A stretch of 64,000 nt of DNA, from the NCBI RefSeq assembly GCF_026745355.1, contig NC_079202.1, positions 157,001 to 221,000 on the forward strand, given 5' to 3'. The position numbers were made by a program, and so were the translations under genes. The stretch is from Beta vulgaris subsp. vulgaris. Taxonomy: Eukaryota > Streptophyta > Magnoliopsida > Caryophyllales > Amaranthaceae. How positions within the stretch are numbered: the stretch's first letter is position 1; each line of letters begins with the position of its first letter. Shown here one piece after another: positions 34,941-45,777 of the stretch. The notes beneath the pieces were generated by a model that had not been told where the DNA came from, ran no database searches, and saw only the letters and a list, made by a program, of their open reading frames with translations.

Positions 34941-35138
34941 CAAAACTTATATGACCATGGCACATGCATGGATTGATTCTGGAGTCTACCCATCAGCAAA
35001 TTTAGAGATAGAGACGACACGTGGCATTGAAAATGTGAGGATAATTGTGGAGACGACATTTGGCGGAATTGATATTAGCTTGACAAATAAGCATTATGTA
35101 CTTAGCTTTATATATATATATATAGATATTTTAGTTTT

Positions 35139-36091
35139 TGATATTATCATTTCTGAAGGAGACTACCAAACTACAAAGGTTAACAAGCACAAACGAAGGG
35201 CATTAATGAATGTGAAGCATTCCACAAGTAAGTACTTAAATATAAAATATTAACGTGAGTTGTATTTCATTATGAAAATCAAAATATACTATGTTAATTT
35301 AAATTATGTTGTTTACTAACTTGGATGGTGTTTTCTCAACTATTCATAAAGATATTGAGGAAGCGTGCATTTATCCAACCATCACAAGTGAAAAGAGTTA
35401 CCCTCAAAAAGGTGCCCCGCAGAATGGTATGAGTTATATTATCCTTGTGCCATTTAATGTGTTGAATAAAAATTAAATACATAGATTGTTCAAGAATTTG
35501 TGAGTTATTAAGTGTCTTTCCCTTGCAACACACTTATAGTTTTTTTCATGTTATTTTAATTAACAACAACAAATTTTTTTGTCATAAAGCTAAACAATAT
35601 ATATCGAAGATTGCAAGGCAAAAACGAAGGCTCATATTAAATGAAAAACGGAATTTCGGTATGTTTTATTATACAATAGATGTTATTTTTTTTGTTGTTT
35701 ATTTATACACATATCAATGTTCCACATTAATTTATAATTAGTCACAACCTAATGTCATAGTTTTCAAAGAAAAACAAAAAATCACATTAAGTGGTGTTGT
35801 TTTATTGAAGCAAATGAAGTGCGCGAAATAAATCTGTTTCAATCAGACGAAACAAGTTTAGCATTCAGATCCGGAAAAAATGTAATTCAAAGCAAGAACG
35901 TCCTCAAACTGATTTAGGTATTTTAATTATACATTTTGCCTATGTTGTCTTATAACAATTTTTTAATTATTTGTGCAGTTTGAATATATAAATTTCAATA
36001 GTTTTCTTCATAAAGTATTAACACCATCTAATATGTACAGAAAATAATCACGAGGTACATAACACAGACCATGCAAACGATGTATCAGGTA
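35139..36091 (+). pseudogene. RepHel N-terminal exons following the inverted Helitron
   Basis: Small exons with GT-AG borders: about 35164-35226 (TTKVNKHKRRALMNVKHST), about 35352-35425 (EEACIYPTITSEKSYPQKG), about 35590-35657 (QYISKIARQKRRLILNEKRN), about 35811-35918 (NEVREINLFQSDE, then a stop at its 3' end) and about 36042-36089 (NNHEVHNTDHANDVS). SKIARQKRRLILNEKRN is a third clear copy of the basic helix at 29750. The region looks like a chain of duplicated N-terminal modules leading to the Rep part. Confidence 0.5.
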
Positions 36092-36216
36092 TGTATATAT
36101 GATTCATTTACATGTGTATATGAAGTTGATTTTTTATCATAAATTGATAAGTAGTTTATATTACGTGGTTTATTTTACTTTTGCACCTAACTCAATTAAT
36201 AATTATTTACGTTTAG

Positions 36217-39200
36217 CTTATTGGGATATTGGGGATCCAATATGGGAGTGTGAGCATTGTGGAGCGATGATGTGGTTTGAAGAAAGAACAAATAAACGAG
36301 GCAAAACAAACAAGCCAAAGTTTTCCCTTTGTTGTATGCAAGGGAAAGTTCAACTCCCTTTATTGCGTCGTCCTCCACAACTCTTGATAAATCTGCTAGA
36401 AGGAAACCATCCACGAAGCAAACACTTCATTGAGAATATCAGACCATATAATATGATGCATTCATTTACGTCGATGGGTGGGAAAATCCAAGCACCACCT
36501 GAGCAGGGACGTGGACCATATAATTTCAAAATAGGTGGGCAGAATCACCATTTAATTGGAAGTTTGTTGCCAACTCAGGGTGGGCGTCCAAAGTTTTCTC
36601 AGTTATACATATATGATACGGAACATGAAATTGACAATAGAAAAACTGCTGTAAGGTATAACATAATCTATTCGTTTTTTGTCGTAATTCATATATATCT
36701 ACCATGCATTTCATTCGGGACTATAATGTATGTAATTTTTTTTTCATAGTGGACGCTCTGGTAATCCTGATAATTTTGAAGACCAACTAATTGCGGAAAT
36801 ACAAAATATGATCGATGAACACAATCCCCTCACAAAAAACTTTAGGATGGCACGAGATCGCTTTAAGACTGACGTGTGTGATAATGTTAAGCTGAAGCTA
36901 ATTGGAAAGAGGACATCTGATGGAAGGACATACAATCTGCCGACAACATCAGAAGTGGCTGCCTTGATAGTTGGAGATGTTGATACCGCAGATAAAAGAG
37001 ATATTATTGTTGAATATCAAAATGGCAAATTAAGAAAATATCCGAACTTCATCCTGCCTATTTGCCTCTACAATATCCTCTTCTTTTCCATATGGTGAGG
37101 ATGGATATCGAATTGATATTTCACATCGAGATAAGGCTCTACCTAGCGGTGATTCAAAAAAAAGGGATAGACTTACTATGAGAGAGTTCTTTGCATATCG
37201 CATGCAAGATCGTCAAAATGAAGCACCAACTATATTGCTCTCTCGAAGATTATGTCAACAATTTTGTGTTGATGGTTATACAATGATGGAGGCAGAAAGG
37301 TTGTCGTTTGTGAAAAATAATCAGAAGAGTTTCAGGGCTGATAATGTGAAGAATTTACGAGGTGCAGCAGATCGAGGAGATACGGAAGGTTCATCAACCG
37401 GTAGTCGTATAGTCATACCCGCTTCATTCACTGGAGGACATAGTTACATGAGGGAAAACTATCAAGATGCAATGGCCATTTGTAGATGGTATGGTTACCC
37501 AGATTTGTTTATAACGTTCACATGTAATCCAAAGTGGCCAGAAATCAATCGATTTGTGTAAAAGAGGGGGTTAAGACCGGAAGATAGGCCTGACGTAATA
37601 TGTCGAGTCTTTAAGATGAAACTCGATCAGTTGGTTAAGGATTTGAAGGACCACAATATATTTGGCAGAGTTAGAGCTGGTAATGAGATATTGAACTACA
37701 AACTTCTTATGATTACTATATACTGGCTATGACTTTTTTACCTAATATATTAATGTAGACATATGTGTTACTAATTTGTTGAACATATCATATTATTTTG
37801 CTTTGTAGTTGTTTATACAGTGGAATTTCAAAAACGTGGTCTGCCACACGCACATATACTTCTTTTCTTGCATCGTAACGATAAGTTTCCTGATGCCGAA
37901 GCAATAAACAAAATTATATGTGCTGAACTTCCGGACAAGGATAAAAATCCAGAATTATACGATGTTGTCTCTGAGTTTATGATGCACGGTCCTTGCGGTG
38001 CTTTGAATCACAATGCTCCATGCACGACAGATAAGAAGTGCACGAAGCATTTTCCAAAGAAATTCACTGAACAAACAACAATTGATGAAGACGGTATCCT
38101 GTGTACAGGAGAAGAGATACTGGAGTCAATGTTGAAAAAAATGGCGTTATGCTTGACAATGGATATGTTGTCCCTCATAATCGTGAATTACTTTGTAAGT
38201 ATCGTGCACATATAAATGTCGAGTGGTGCAACCAATCTAGGTCCATCAAGTATTTGTTCAAGTATATAAATAAGGGGTACGATAGAGTAGAGCAGCAGCA
38301 TATCAAAACCGGCAAAACTCTGATGATCCCGAACAAATTGATGAAATTAAAATGTATTATGATTGTCGTTACATATCCCCATGTGAAGCCATGTGGAGGA
38401 TATTCGGGTTCCCGATTCATTACAGAACTCCAGCTGTCGAACGTCTAAGTTTTCATCTACCTAACGAGCAGACTGTTGTTTTCACTGATGAAGATCATTT
38501 AGGAGATGTCCTTGAAAGACCTGGCATTGAGCGAACGAAATTTCTGGCTGGATGGAGTGCAACAAAAAATATGCTGAGGCTCGAGAATTAAGCTACATTG
38601 AATTCCCAACAAAATTTGTCTGGCAGCAAAAGGAACGTGAGTGGACACCCAGAAAACAAGGTTTTTCCATAGGAAGAATCTATCATGTAAACCCTGGAGC
38701 AGGTGAAAAATTCTACTTAAGGACATTGTTGAATTTTGTGAAAGGTGCAACATGTTACGAAGACATACGCGTTGTTGATGGGGTACTACATCCAACGTTT
38801 AAAGAAGCATGTTATGTTAGGGGTTTGTTAGATGATGACAAAGAGTATGTTGATGCCATAATAGAAGCAAGCTTCAGAGAATCGGGACAACATTTACGTA
38901 ATCTTTTTTGCATGCTCCTATTGTCGTGTAGTCTGACAAAGCCTAATCTTATCTGGGAAAAGACATGGCACCTTCTTTCTGATGATATCCTTCACAGGCA
39001 ACGCAGACTCCTACAAGACAAAGGTATTCAAATATTACTCACTATTGTTTGTAAAAATATTAATCTATTTGTATTTTATAATATTTTAACCCTTTTCAAT
39101 TACGAATGAAAATGGTTATCAGATTTGCGCCTAAGTGATGAACAACTGCAAAACTTTGCGCTAGCAGACATTGAAGCTAAGCTACAAAGTAATGGCAGCA

Positions 39201-40788
39201 CATTACGTAAATTCAGCGAAATGTCATATCCTAATGATCTGATCATAGAAGACGGTCAAAACAAAATGATAATGGACGAGCTTTCCTATGACCGAGGGAA
39301 GTTAGAAGAGGAGTTCCAGTGACTGTTTCAAGGATTAACAACTGAGCAACGTGGAATTTACAATGAAATTATGTCAGCTGTATCACGAGGAAAAGGAGGG
39401 GTGTTCTTTGTATATGGATACGGAGGAACAGGTAAGACGTATCTTTGGAGATTGTTGTGTGCCTCATTAAGGCGTAAAGGAGATATCGTTTTGCCAGTCG
39501 CATCAAGCGGAATAGCTTCTTTATTGCTTCCCGAGGAAGAACTGCTCATTCCAGGTTTGGACTTCCGTTAAATGTTGCTGAGAACTCAACATGTGTTGGC
39601 ATTAAGCCAGGCTCGGACTTAACCGGACTCCTTATGAAGACAAAGTTAATCATATGGGATGAAGCTCCGATGATGCATAAATACTGCTTTGAAGCTCTAG
39701 ATAGGAGTTTAAAGGATGTTATGCAGTCTGTGAATCCTGCAAATCAAGATATCCCATTTGGTGGCAAGGTTGTAGTTTTTGGTGGTGATTTAAGACAAAT
39801 ATTACCCGTGGTGCCTAAAGGAAGCAGACAAGACATTGTCTTCTCGGCAATAAATAGTTCTTACTTATGGGACTTTTGCCAAGTACTTAGGCTGACAAAG
39901 AACATGCGCCTCACAACAGGTTCAAGTAATTCAAATGTTGATGAAATTAGAGAATTTTCAGATTGGATACTCAATGTTGGAGATGGCAAAGTCGGAGATC
40001 TAAATGATGGTGAGGCCGATATTGAAATACCCCATGAAATGTTGGTAGATGGGGGAGATGACCCTATTGCGGCAATAGTAGAAAGCACATATCCTGACAT
40101 AAAGGATCACATTTGGGAACCAAGTTATTTTCAAGAAAGAGCTATTCTTGCTCCGACCAATGAAATTGCTGAGACGGTTAACGATCACGTGTTATCTCAA
40201 TTGCCAGGTGAAGAAAGAGCTTACTTGAGTTCAGATGCAATTTCAGTGGAGGAAGGAAATTTTGGAATTCATGAGATGTATTCAACAGAGTTCCTAAATA
40301 CAATAAAATGCGGAGGATTACCAAACCATAGTATACGACTGAAGGTTGGAGCACCAGTGATGCTCCTAAGGAATATTGATCAAAGTTCTGGGCTATGTAA
40401 TGGCACAAGATTGGTCGTTAAGCACTTAGGTGATCGTATTATAGAGGCTATTGTGGTATCTGGTAGTAATTTGGGCAATAAGGTCTTCATTCCACGAATG
40501 ACGCTTACTCCGTCAGACTCAACAAAATTTCCCATCAAGTTCCAACGGAGACAATTCCCTTTGGTTGTGTGCTTTGCAATGACAATCAATAAAAGTCAAG
40601 GACAATCACTTTCTCATGTTGGCCTATATCTTCCTCGGTCTGTTTTCAGCCACGGACAATTTTATGTGGCCGTATCAAGAGTTACTAGCAAGAAGGGTTT
40701 GAAAATTTTAATAGTTGATAAAGAACGTGGAACATCAAATGTTACCACGAACGTAGTGTACAAAGAAGTATTTCAAAATGTTGGTTAA
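36217..40788 (+). pseudogene. Helitron RepHel: Rep endonuclease plus PIF1-family helicase, broken by stops and frameshifts
   Basis: A CEHCGAMMW zinc motif opens exon 36217-36655; the next exon starts at 36750. Helitron_like_N follows: PDLFITFTCNPKWPE (about 37500), the HUH motif GLPHAHILLFL (about 37839) and the catalytic tyrosine motif [14 protein letters not shown] (about 38245). Next come a linker (YIEFPTKFVWQQKEREW) and a PIF1 helicase. The helicase has Walker A GYGGTGKTYLW (39418), a Walker B-like LIIWDEAP (39645), [11 protein letters not shown] (39781), [11 protein letters not shown] (40580) and [14 protein letters not shown] (40648), with TAA at 40788. Introns lie at about 37682-37808 and 39024-39120. 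Disabling changes: two frameshifts near 37050-37085, TAA at 37559-37561, frameshifts near 38098, 38335, 38570 and 39535, and TGA at 39319-39321. The C-terminal helicase frame (39634-40788) is open for 384 codons. The enzyme would nick, unwind and rejoin the Helitron; this copy cannot make it whole. Confidence 0.9.
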
Positions 40789-40975
40789 ATACTCTTATTA
40801 TTAATGTTACTCAATAATTAATTTTTATTTTCATCCACTTTGTTGACATGTATTTTTTTTTACCTCAGATTTTCATGATTTATATTGCATGCGAACTTTA
40901 AGTGCTTCAAAATATGTTGCAAAATATTTACAGATATTACATTTGATGTACACAATTATCTCAAAAAATAAACTT

Positions 40976-40995
40976 CCCGTGCATTTTTGCACGGG
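40976..40995 (+). other. 3' hairpin of the large Helitron
   Basis: CCCGTGCATTTTTGCACGGG, identical on the element strand to the hairpin of the inverted Helitron. It is followed by the terminal CTAG at 41004-41007 and host T. Confidence 0.9.
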
Positions 40996-41007
40996 TCCAG
41001 AAACTAG

Positions 41008-41359
41008 TTAGGTTATAAACAATCCTTTCATCAACTCTTTATAACAACAAATGGCTATTAATACCACTTTCTCAAGTATAACCATAAACAAAGGACTACC
41101 ATTGAGAATTAAAATTAAGTCTGGCTACCAATGAGGAAGAACCATAGTTAAGGGTTATTATTGAGAATTTTCCTTTTTTTATAACCCCTCATAAAAAACT
41201 AATCTTTTATAAAAAATATTTTAAAACTAATATTATTATTACTTTGTATTTCATTACTAGTATTACTATTACTATAATCATTTTATAACTATCACAATTT
41301 TCAATAATAATAATAACAATTATAATTATTATTATAATTATTATTATTATTACTTTGTA
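41008..41359. other. Flank of the Helitron, no gene
   Basis: AT-rich, with (ATT)n-like tracts. Phrases such as TACCATTGAGAATT and GAGAATTTTCC are also seen near 48795, and may be ends of an unclassified repeat. Confidence 0.4.
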
Positions 41360-41676
41360 CTCCCTCCGTTTCCTAAAGATCTTCCCATTTACTGTTCCTA
41401 CAGATACCAAGGAAAATCAAGTTGTGTGGGGCATGGTGTGAGTAAAGTAGGAGAGAGAAAGGGGTTAAGATAAATAAACAAATAAAAAGGGGTTAAAGTA
41501 GGAGAGAAAAAGGAGTAAAATTGAATTAATAATGTAATAGTGGACCATATGATAGTGACATGAGAGGGTAAATAGGGAAATTTGTTTTGCCAAATAAGGA
41601 ATAAAGCAAAAGTGGGAAGATCTTTTGGAAACACCCTTAAACGGAAAGTGGGAAGATCTTTAGGAAACGGAGGGAG
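41360..41676. mobile_element. Stowaway MITE copy 2, 317 bp
   Basis: CTCCCTCCGTTTCC ends, with TA at 41358-41359 and 41677-41678. Same length as the copy at 32519 and very close in sequence, in the opposite orientation. Confidence 0.9.
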
Positions 41677-41714
41677 TATTTTATTGCTAATATTATTATT
41701 TTGTATTTCATTAC

Positions 41715-41874
<160 letters not shown>

Positions 41875-42071
41875 GATTACTAATATTAACAATAACATAG
41901 TTTTTTTTTTAAAAAACACAGTATATGAACATATAATTAAAAATAAAAGAACATATACTTTAGGTAAAAATAACATATAATTTCATGAATGGAATACTTG
42001 ATAGCATGATTGTCATTGATAATTTTCTTTTGATATATTGCGTAGATTGACTTTGTAAATGTAAACTGTTA

Positions 42072-42385
42072 CTCCCTCCGTTTCCTAAAGATCTCCCTCT
42101 TTTCGTTTAAGTGCGTTTCCAAAAGATCTTCCCTCTTTTACTTTATTCCTTATTTGGAAATTTTTCCCCTTTTTGCCCTCTCATGTCCCTATCATATGGT
42201 CCACCATTACATTATTAATAAAATTTTACTCTATTTCTCTCTCCTACTTTAACCCGTTTTTATTTGTTTATTTATTCTAACCTCTTTCTCTCTCATACTT
42301 TACCCACTTTACACCCCACATAAATGGATCCTCCTTGGTATCTATAGGAACAGTAACAAGGAAGATCTTTAGGAAACATAGGTAG
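42072..42385. mobile_element. Stowaway MITE copy 3, about 314 bp, diverged
   Basis: Left end CTCCCTCCGTTTCC; right end AGGAAACATAGGTAG is mutated. TA at 42070-42071 and 42386-42387. Same family as copies 1 and 2 but older. Confidence 0.85.
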
Positions 42386-42474
42386 TAGTTTGTAACAGAT
42401 AAAATTTGATTGATACAGTGAATAATTTACAACCTACTAATAAAATTTAATAGTAATTAATTTTTTAAGTATGT

Positions 42475-42680
42475 ACTAGGTGTGGGTAATCTTTTTAAGG
42501 TAAGGTAAGATGAAGGATGTTACTAAATCGACACTTCACACAAGTTTAACCAGTCAGATTTACATGTCAGACTACTTGGGAGGGAGGTAATGAAAACCTC
42601 ACCTCAAAAGAGCTCTAGTGGAATTTGATCCCATGAAATTGAAGTCATGAGGCCAAACTTTTACCATTAAACCAAGCTTT
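42475..42680 (-). mobile_element. tRNA-derived SINE
   Basis: On the minus strand, GCTTGGTTTAATGGT (42677-42663) fits a pol III A box, and GGATCAAATTCC (42631-42620) fits a B box about 45 bp downstream. This is followed by ACTAGAGCTC, TTTTGAGGTGAGG and a C/T-rich tail, the layout of Au-like plant SINEs. Exact ends and target duplication were not fixed. Confidence 0.6.
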
Positions 42681-42784
42681 ACTTGATTAGAAATGGATAA
42701 ACTAACCAATGGGTAAATATAATTATGTACATTAGTAACATGATACTTTCATGATTCCCAACAAAAACATCATTGGAATCAACA

Positions 42785-44377
42785 TCCTTCATCAGTCAAA
42801 AAAAAAAAAACCTCTCTCTCTCTCATAATACTCGACACCCTCAAAACCCTAAAAAACTCCCACTCCGTGCTGCCTCGAGCAGGCTCGCTGGTGGCTGGCT
42901 GAGCGCACCGCTCTCTTAGCCGCCGGCGAGCCTGCTTTCACCCCCTTCCCGGTTAGTTTTTCGGTTTCTTCAGTATTATAGGTTAGTTTGGTGTCTTTTT
43001 CCCTTCGTTGTTCTTCTACCCCCCCGCCCCGTCGTCCGTCCATTAGCGTCTCAACCTCCGCCGTGTACCCCACCGTCGTCGTTTCCCTTCAGGTCAGGTT
43101 TTAGTCCTTCGTCGCCGTTCGCCTTCACGTCAGTTTTTAACCTTCTCTACCCCTTGTTTCGCGTCATCCTTGGCCTCCTTCTCACCGCGTTGTCCTCAGC
43201 GTATCCCCTCCCTCGTCCCTGTCGTCGAGTCCGTGTCGAGTTGCCCACCAAAGTGTCTTACAGCTTCACTGCGTGCCATGAGTCCACCCTGCGTTGTCCT
43301 AGTTTTAGGGTTAGCTCCCCCTCCCCATACTCCTGTTTCTCAGTGATTGAAGTTAGGTTTAGTTTTCCCCTTCCCCGATCCCCTGTTCGTTGTCACAGTG
43401 TTTAGTTCTAGGTTCCCCTCCCCATACCCCTGCTCTGTTTTGAGCTTTAGTGTTCGTGTCCCCTTCCCGTTCCCCTCTAGTGTTAAGTTGTCGGTTTGTA
43501 GGCTCGCTCTGGACTCCATCGTTGGCCGTGACGATATATTGCAGTTTCTGAAGTTGATATGGTGCTGGATTTTGTGTGGTTTCAATCTATCATGTATTGG
43601 TTGTTGTTTTGTTTTGGGTATCTTGCTTCTGTTATTTCTTTACGTTTTAATTTAGGGTTATTCAAGTCTAGTTATGAATATATAGGGGTTGAAGTATTGG
43701 TTAAAATGAGAGGTGATGATCTTTTTAATTCTGTTGTGGTTAGATCTTCTAGGCTTGTGCTTGCAAGGACGGATCTTCGAATCTGTCGATTGGGTGATTT
43801 TATTCATTATAAGTCGCCCATTTTTATAGTGATGACCTTTGACGTCATCACACCTCAAAAATGCATCTTGTGGGAGGCCCTCCAATTTAATTTGGAGCAA
43901 GTTATGTCCTCTATGCATTTCGAGTTTCAGTCCTGCAAGACTAAACTCTGGTTACCCTTGTTCAAGGGTCAGAAGTCACCACAGGAGGTGATTTCTTGGT
44001 TACTTTCATCAGTAGAATCCCAGGAAGGTGTTTCTGTTCAAGGACCTTGGGATTTTATGGTTAGTAGACTTTCGAAGTTACTAGCTGAGTTGTGGCAATC
44101 TCCTTTTGAAGATCGGTTTTGCATTGCCTTTCAACAGGTTTCCTCTCATTTCAGGTCTATTTCCTCAAGACCTTTGTCCCCCATCCTCATCGCATCGCTC
44201 AAGATTAGTCTAAGTCGGTCTAAATATGTAATTGTTTGTTTTTATTTCGTAGAGTATGTCGGAGTAAATGAGCTCTTCTAGTTCATTTGCTTTGTATACT
44301 ATTTCGTTATACTAGCATTAGGTTGTACTTTCATTTTTAATTAATGCAAATTAACTTGATGTCAAAAAAAAAAAAAA
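42785..44377 (+). mobile_element. Polyadenylated retroposon-like insertion of unknown type
   Basis: It starts near a CTCTCTCTCTC leader and ends with an A-tract (44364-44377). The A-tract plus CC, or alternatively CATCATTG (42768-42775 and about 44379-44386), could be target duplications. The first 700 bp are GC-rich with CCCCTCCCCATACCCCTG-type repeats, unlike the surroundings. It resembles a LINE 5' region or a retroposed transcript, but reverse transcriptase and endonuclease are absent. Confidence 0.45.
43559..44281 (+). CDS. Hypothetical 240-residue protein inside the retroposon-like insertion
   Basis: An open frame from ATG 43559 to TAG 44281. The N-terminal 35 residues are hydrophobic (QSIMYWLLFCFGYLAS). 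The remainder has mixed composition with normal-looking segments such as CILWEALQFNLEQVMSSMHF and GPWDFMVSRLSKLLAELWQ, compatible with an alpha-helical protein. I do not recognise the family. The stop is followed by about 80 bp and an A-tract. It could be the coding part of a non-autonomous retroposon or a retrocopy of a host gene. The start may lie elsewhere if 5' sequence is spliced. Confidence 0.35.
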   Translation: MVLDFVWFQSIMYWLLFCFGYLASVISLRFNLGLFKSSYEYIGVEVLVKMRGDDLFNSVVVRSSRLVLARTDLRICRLGDFIHYKSPIFIVMTFDVITPQKCILWEALQFNLEQVMSSMHFEFQSCKTKLWLPLFKGQKSPQEVISWLLSSVESQEGVSVQGPWDFMVSRLSKLLAELWQSPFEDRFCIAFQQVSSHFRSISSRPLSPILIASLKISLSRSKYVIVCFYFVEYVGVNELF

Positions 44378-44607
44378 CCATCATTGATTGCTTCAAAATG
44401 AGGAATTGAGTGACGCAATTGAAATTTTATTTTGAACTTTATATCTTTAGTTGTATGGCTTTATATATTTTCGGCTTCTCGGATGCATGACTTTATATAT
44501 TTTAGATTATTGGGTTGTAGGAATTTAACTATTTTGGATTATTATGTTGAAATACTACGGATGGAGCTATGTTTGCGAGCAAATTTATGCTAGGTGTTTG
44601 TCGTAGA

Positions 44608-45397
44608 TAGGGATGGCAATCCAATCCGAATCCAACCCTAGTCCGCTCCGATCCGAAGGAAAAAATCCGAGTTGACTCCGACAAAAAAGTAATCCGACTC
44701 CGACTCCGTTTAAAAAATCCGACTTCGAGTCGGAGGAGGGTCGGAGTCGGATCTCATAAAATAATCCGACATCCGACTCCGACTTTGAGTCAATCAATCC
44801 TTTTTTCTTATTTATGTAATGTACTTCCTCCGTGTTTTTATTCTTGCTACATAGAGAAAGTGGGGGTTTTTAAGAAAGGTAGAGAGAGAAAGTAGGGGAC
44901 CACCACTTTTTGAATAAAAAACCATTTGTTAAGGAAAAAGTATGAGTATTTTAAAAGAGAAGGTGGGGGACCACCAACTTTTTAATAGTATTTTAGATTG
45001 TTATGGTGAAAAGGCATCCATTTATGGTATGTAGCATCTATTATGACATTTCCAATAAAGGAAAATGTAGCATCTATAAAAAACCGGAGGAAGTATTATT
45101 TATGTATAATCTGACTTCGACTTTCAGCCAGTTGTATTAGATAGGCTTTTCCCACAGAAAAAATGATTAAAAAATTGGAAGAAAAATAAGTTGGATCAGG
45201 TTCGGAGTCGGATGTTCGGATTTTAAGTCGGATGTCCGGATTTTAAGTCGGGTCGGATCTCGGAGTCGGATGTTCGGATTTTAGGTCGGGTCGGATCTCG
45301 GAGTCGGAGTCGAACTTGGATTTAAAATCCGACTTTCTGTAGGGTCGGAGTCGGATTATGCATAATCCGGTCCAAGTCCGACCCGTTGCCATTCCTA
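44608..45397. mobile_element. hAT-type MITE with TCGGAGTCGGA repeats, 790 bp including a nested Stowaway
   Basis: The ends TAGGGATGGCAA and (reverse complement) TAGGAATGGCAA are flanked by GTCGTAGA (44600-44607) and ATCGTAGA (45398-45405), a 7-of-8 target duplication. Both halves are full of TCCGACTCCGA / TCGGAGTCGGA units in inverted orientation, so the element could fold back on itself. A Stowaway element occupies 44824-45093. Confidence 0.8.
44824..45093. mobile_element. Stowaway MITE of another subfamily, 270 bp, nested
   Basis: CTTCCTCCGTGTTTTTAT at the left end and ACCGGAGGAAG at the right, with TA at 44822-44823 and 45094-45095. Internal phrases GTGGGGGACCACCA and GTAGCATCTAT recur. 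It sits inside the hAT-type MITE. Confidence 0.85.
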
Positions 45398-45405
45398 ATC
45401 GTAGA

Positions 45406-45777
45406 TCATGGGTCCGCCACAGCACTAGTATAACTTTACATGGCAATAACAAATTGAACTATAAAACCCAATCAATGTCAAGTTCTACGAACATTGGTGC
45501 AACTGTTGTCCTAAAATATAATGAATCTTAACAGCTTTTGGCTGGCAACGGGTAAAGGAAATGGGACAATATAAACAAAAATAAATGAAGGGGTTGAGGG
45601 GGAAGCTCTGTTGTAATGCACAATTCTTCCATAAGGCAAGAGTCCTCTTATGATAAAAGATACACCTCGAATGTACATTATCTACCCAGCATTGCTAGAT
45701 CCACCAAGCTGTAAATGTTAGCTTGGACTGAATCTAGCCCACTGCACGACACCATGGACAAGTTATCAGAAAATTCT
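45406..45777 (-). other. 3' flank and presumed 3' UTR of the sugar transporter
   Basis: Follows the TAA of the transporter on the minus strand. No other gene seen; a polyadenylation signal was not assigned with confidence. Confidence 0.4.

Larger units (their letters stand above)
30338..35126 (-). mobile_element. 4.8-kb non-autonomous Helitron of the same family, opposite orientation
   Basis: On the minus strand it starts at 35126 with TCTATATATATATATATAAA and ends at 30338 with CCCGTGCATTTTTGCACGGG, then TGAAAAG and CTAG. The host bases are A before TC and T after CTAG, as Helitrons require. The 3' hairpin is identical to that of the large Helitron (40976-40995), and the first 120 bp match 12306-12425, so this is a family member inserted into a relative. 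No RepHel or RPA coding sequence is present. It contains tandemly repeated AT-rich DNA, a nested Helitron, and Harbinger-like MITE ends. Confidence 0.85.
12306..41007 (+). mobile_element. Giant autonomous-type Helitron (RPA x2 plus RepHel), heavily nested
   Basis: The 5' end reads A|TCTATCTCTATATATATAT then AAAGC. Its first 120 bp match the 5' end of the inverted Helitron at 35126 (shared GCCAAATGTCG and CCACGTGT). The 3' end has the 20-nt hairpin CCCGTGCATTTTTGCACGGG (40976-40995), then GTCCAGAAACTAG|T ending at 41007, the canonical Helitron CTRR-3' before T. In between lie two RPA70-like genes and a RepHel gene, the gene set of plant Helitrons. Helitrons move by rolling-circle replication and leave no target duplication. 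Insertions inside: hAT 23384-29575, Helitron 30338-35126. A second 5'-like end near 20300 means the RepHel part may be a separate Helitron (about 20320-41007) placed inside or beside an RPA-bearing one; I cannot decide from sequence alone. Confidence 0.6.

Noticed and set aside
42620..42677. A functional tRNA gene on the minus strand
   Set aside because: A and B boxes are present but the flanking sequence does not form the acceptor and anticodon stems of a tRNA, and the sequence runs on into a SINE-like body.
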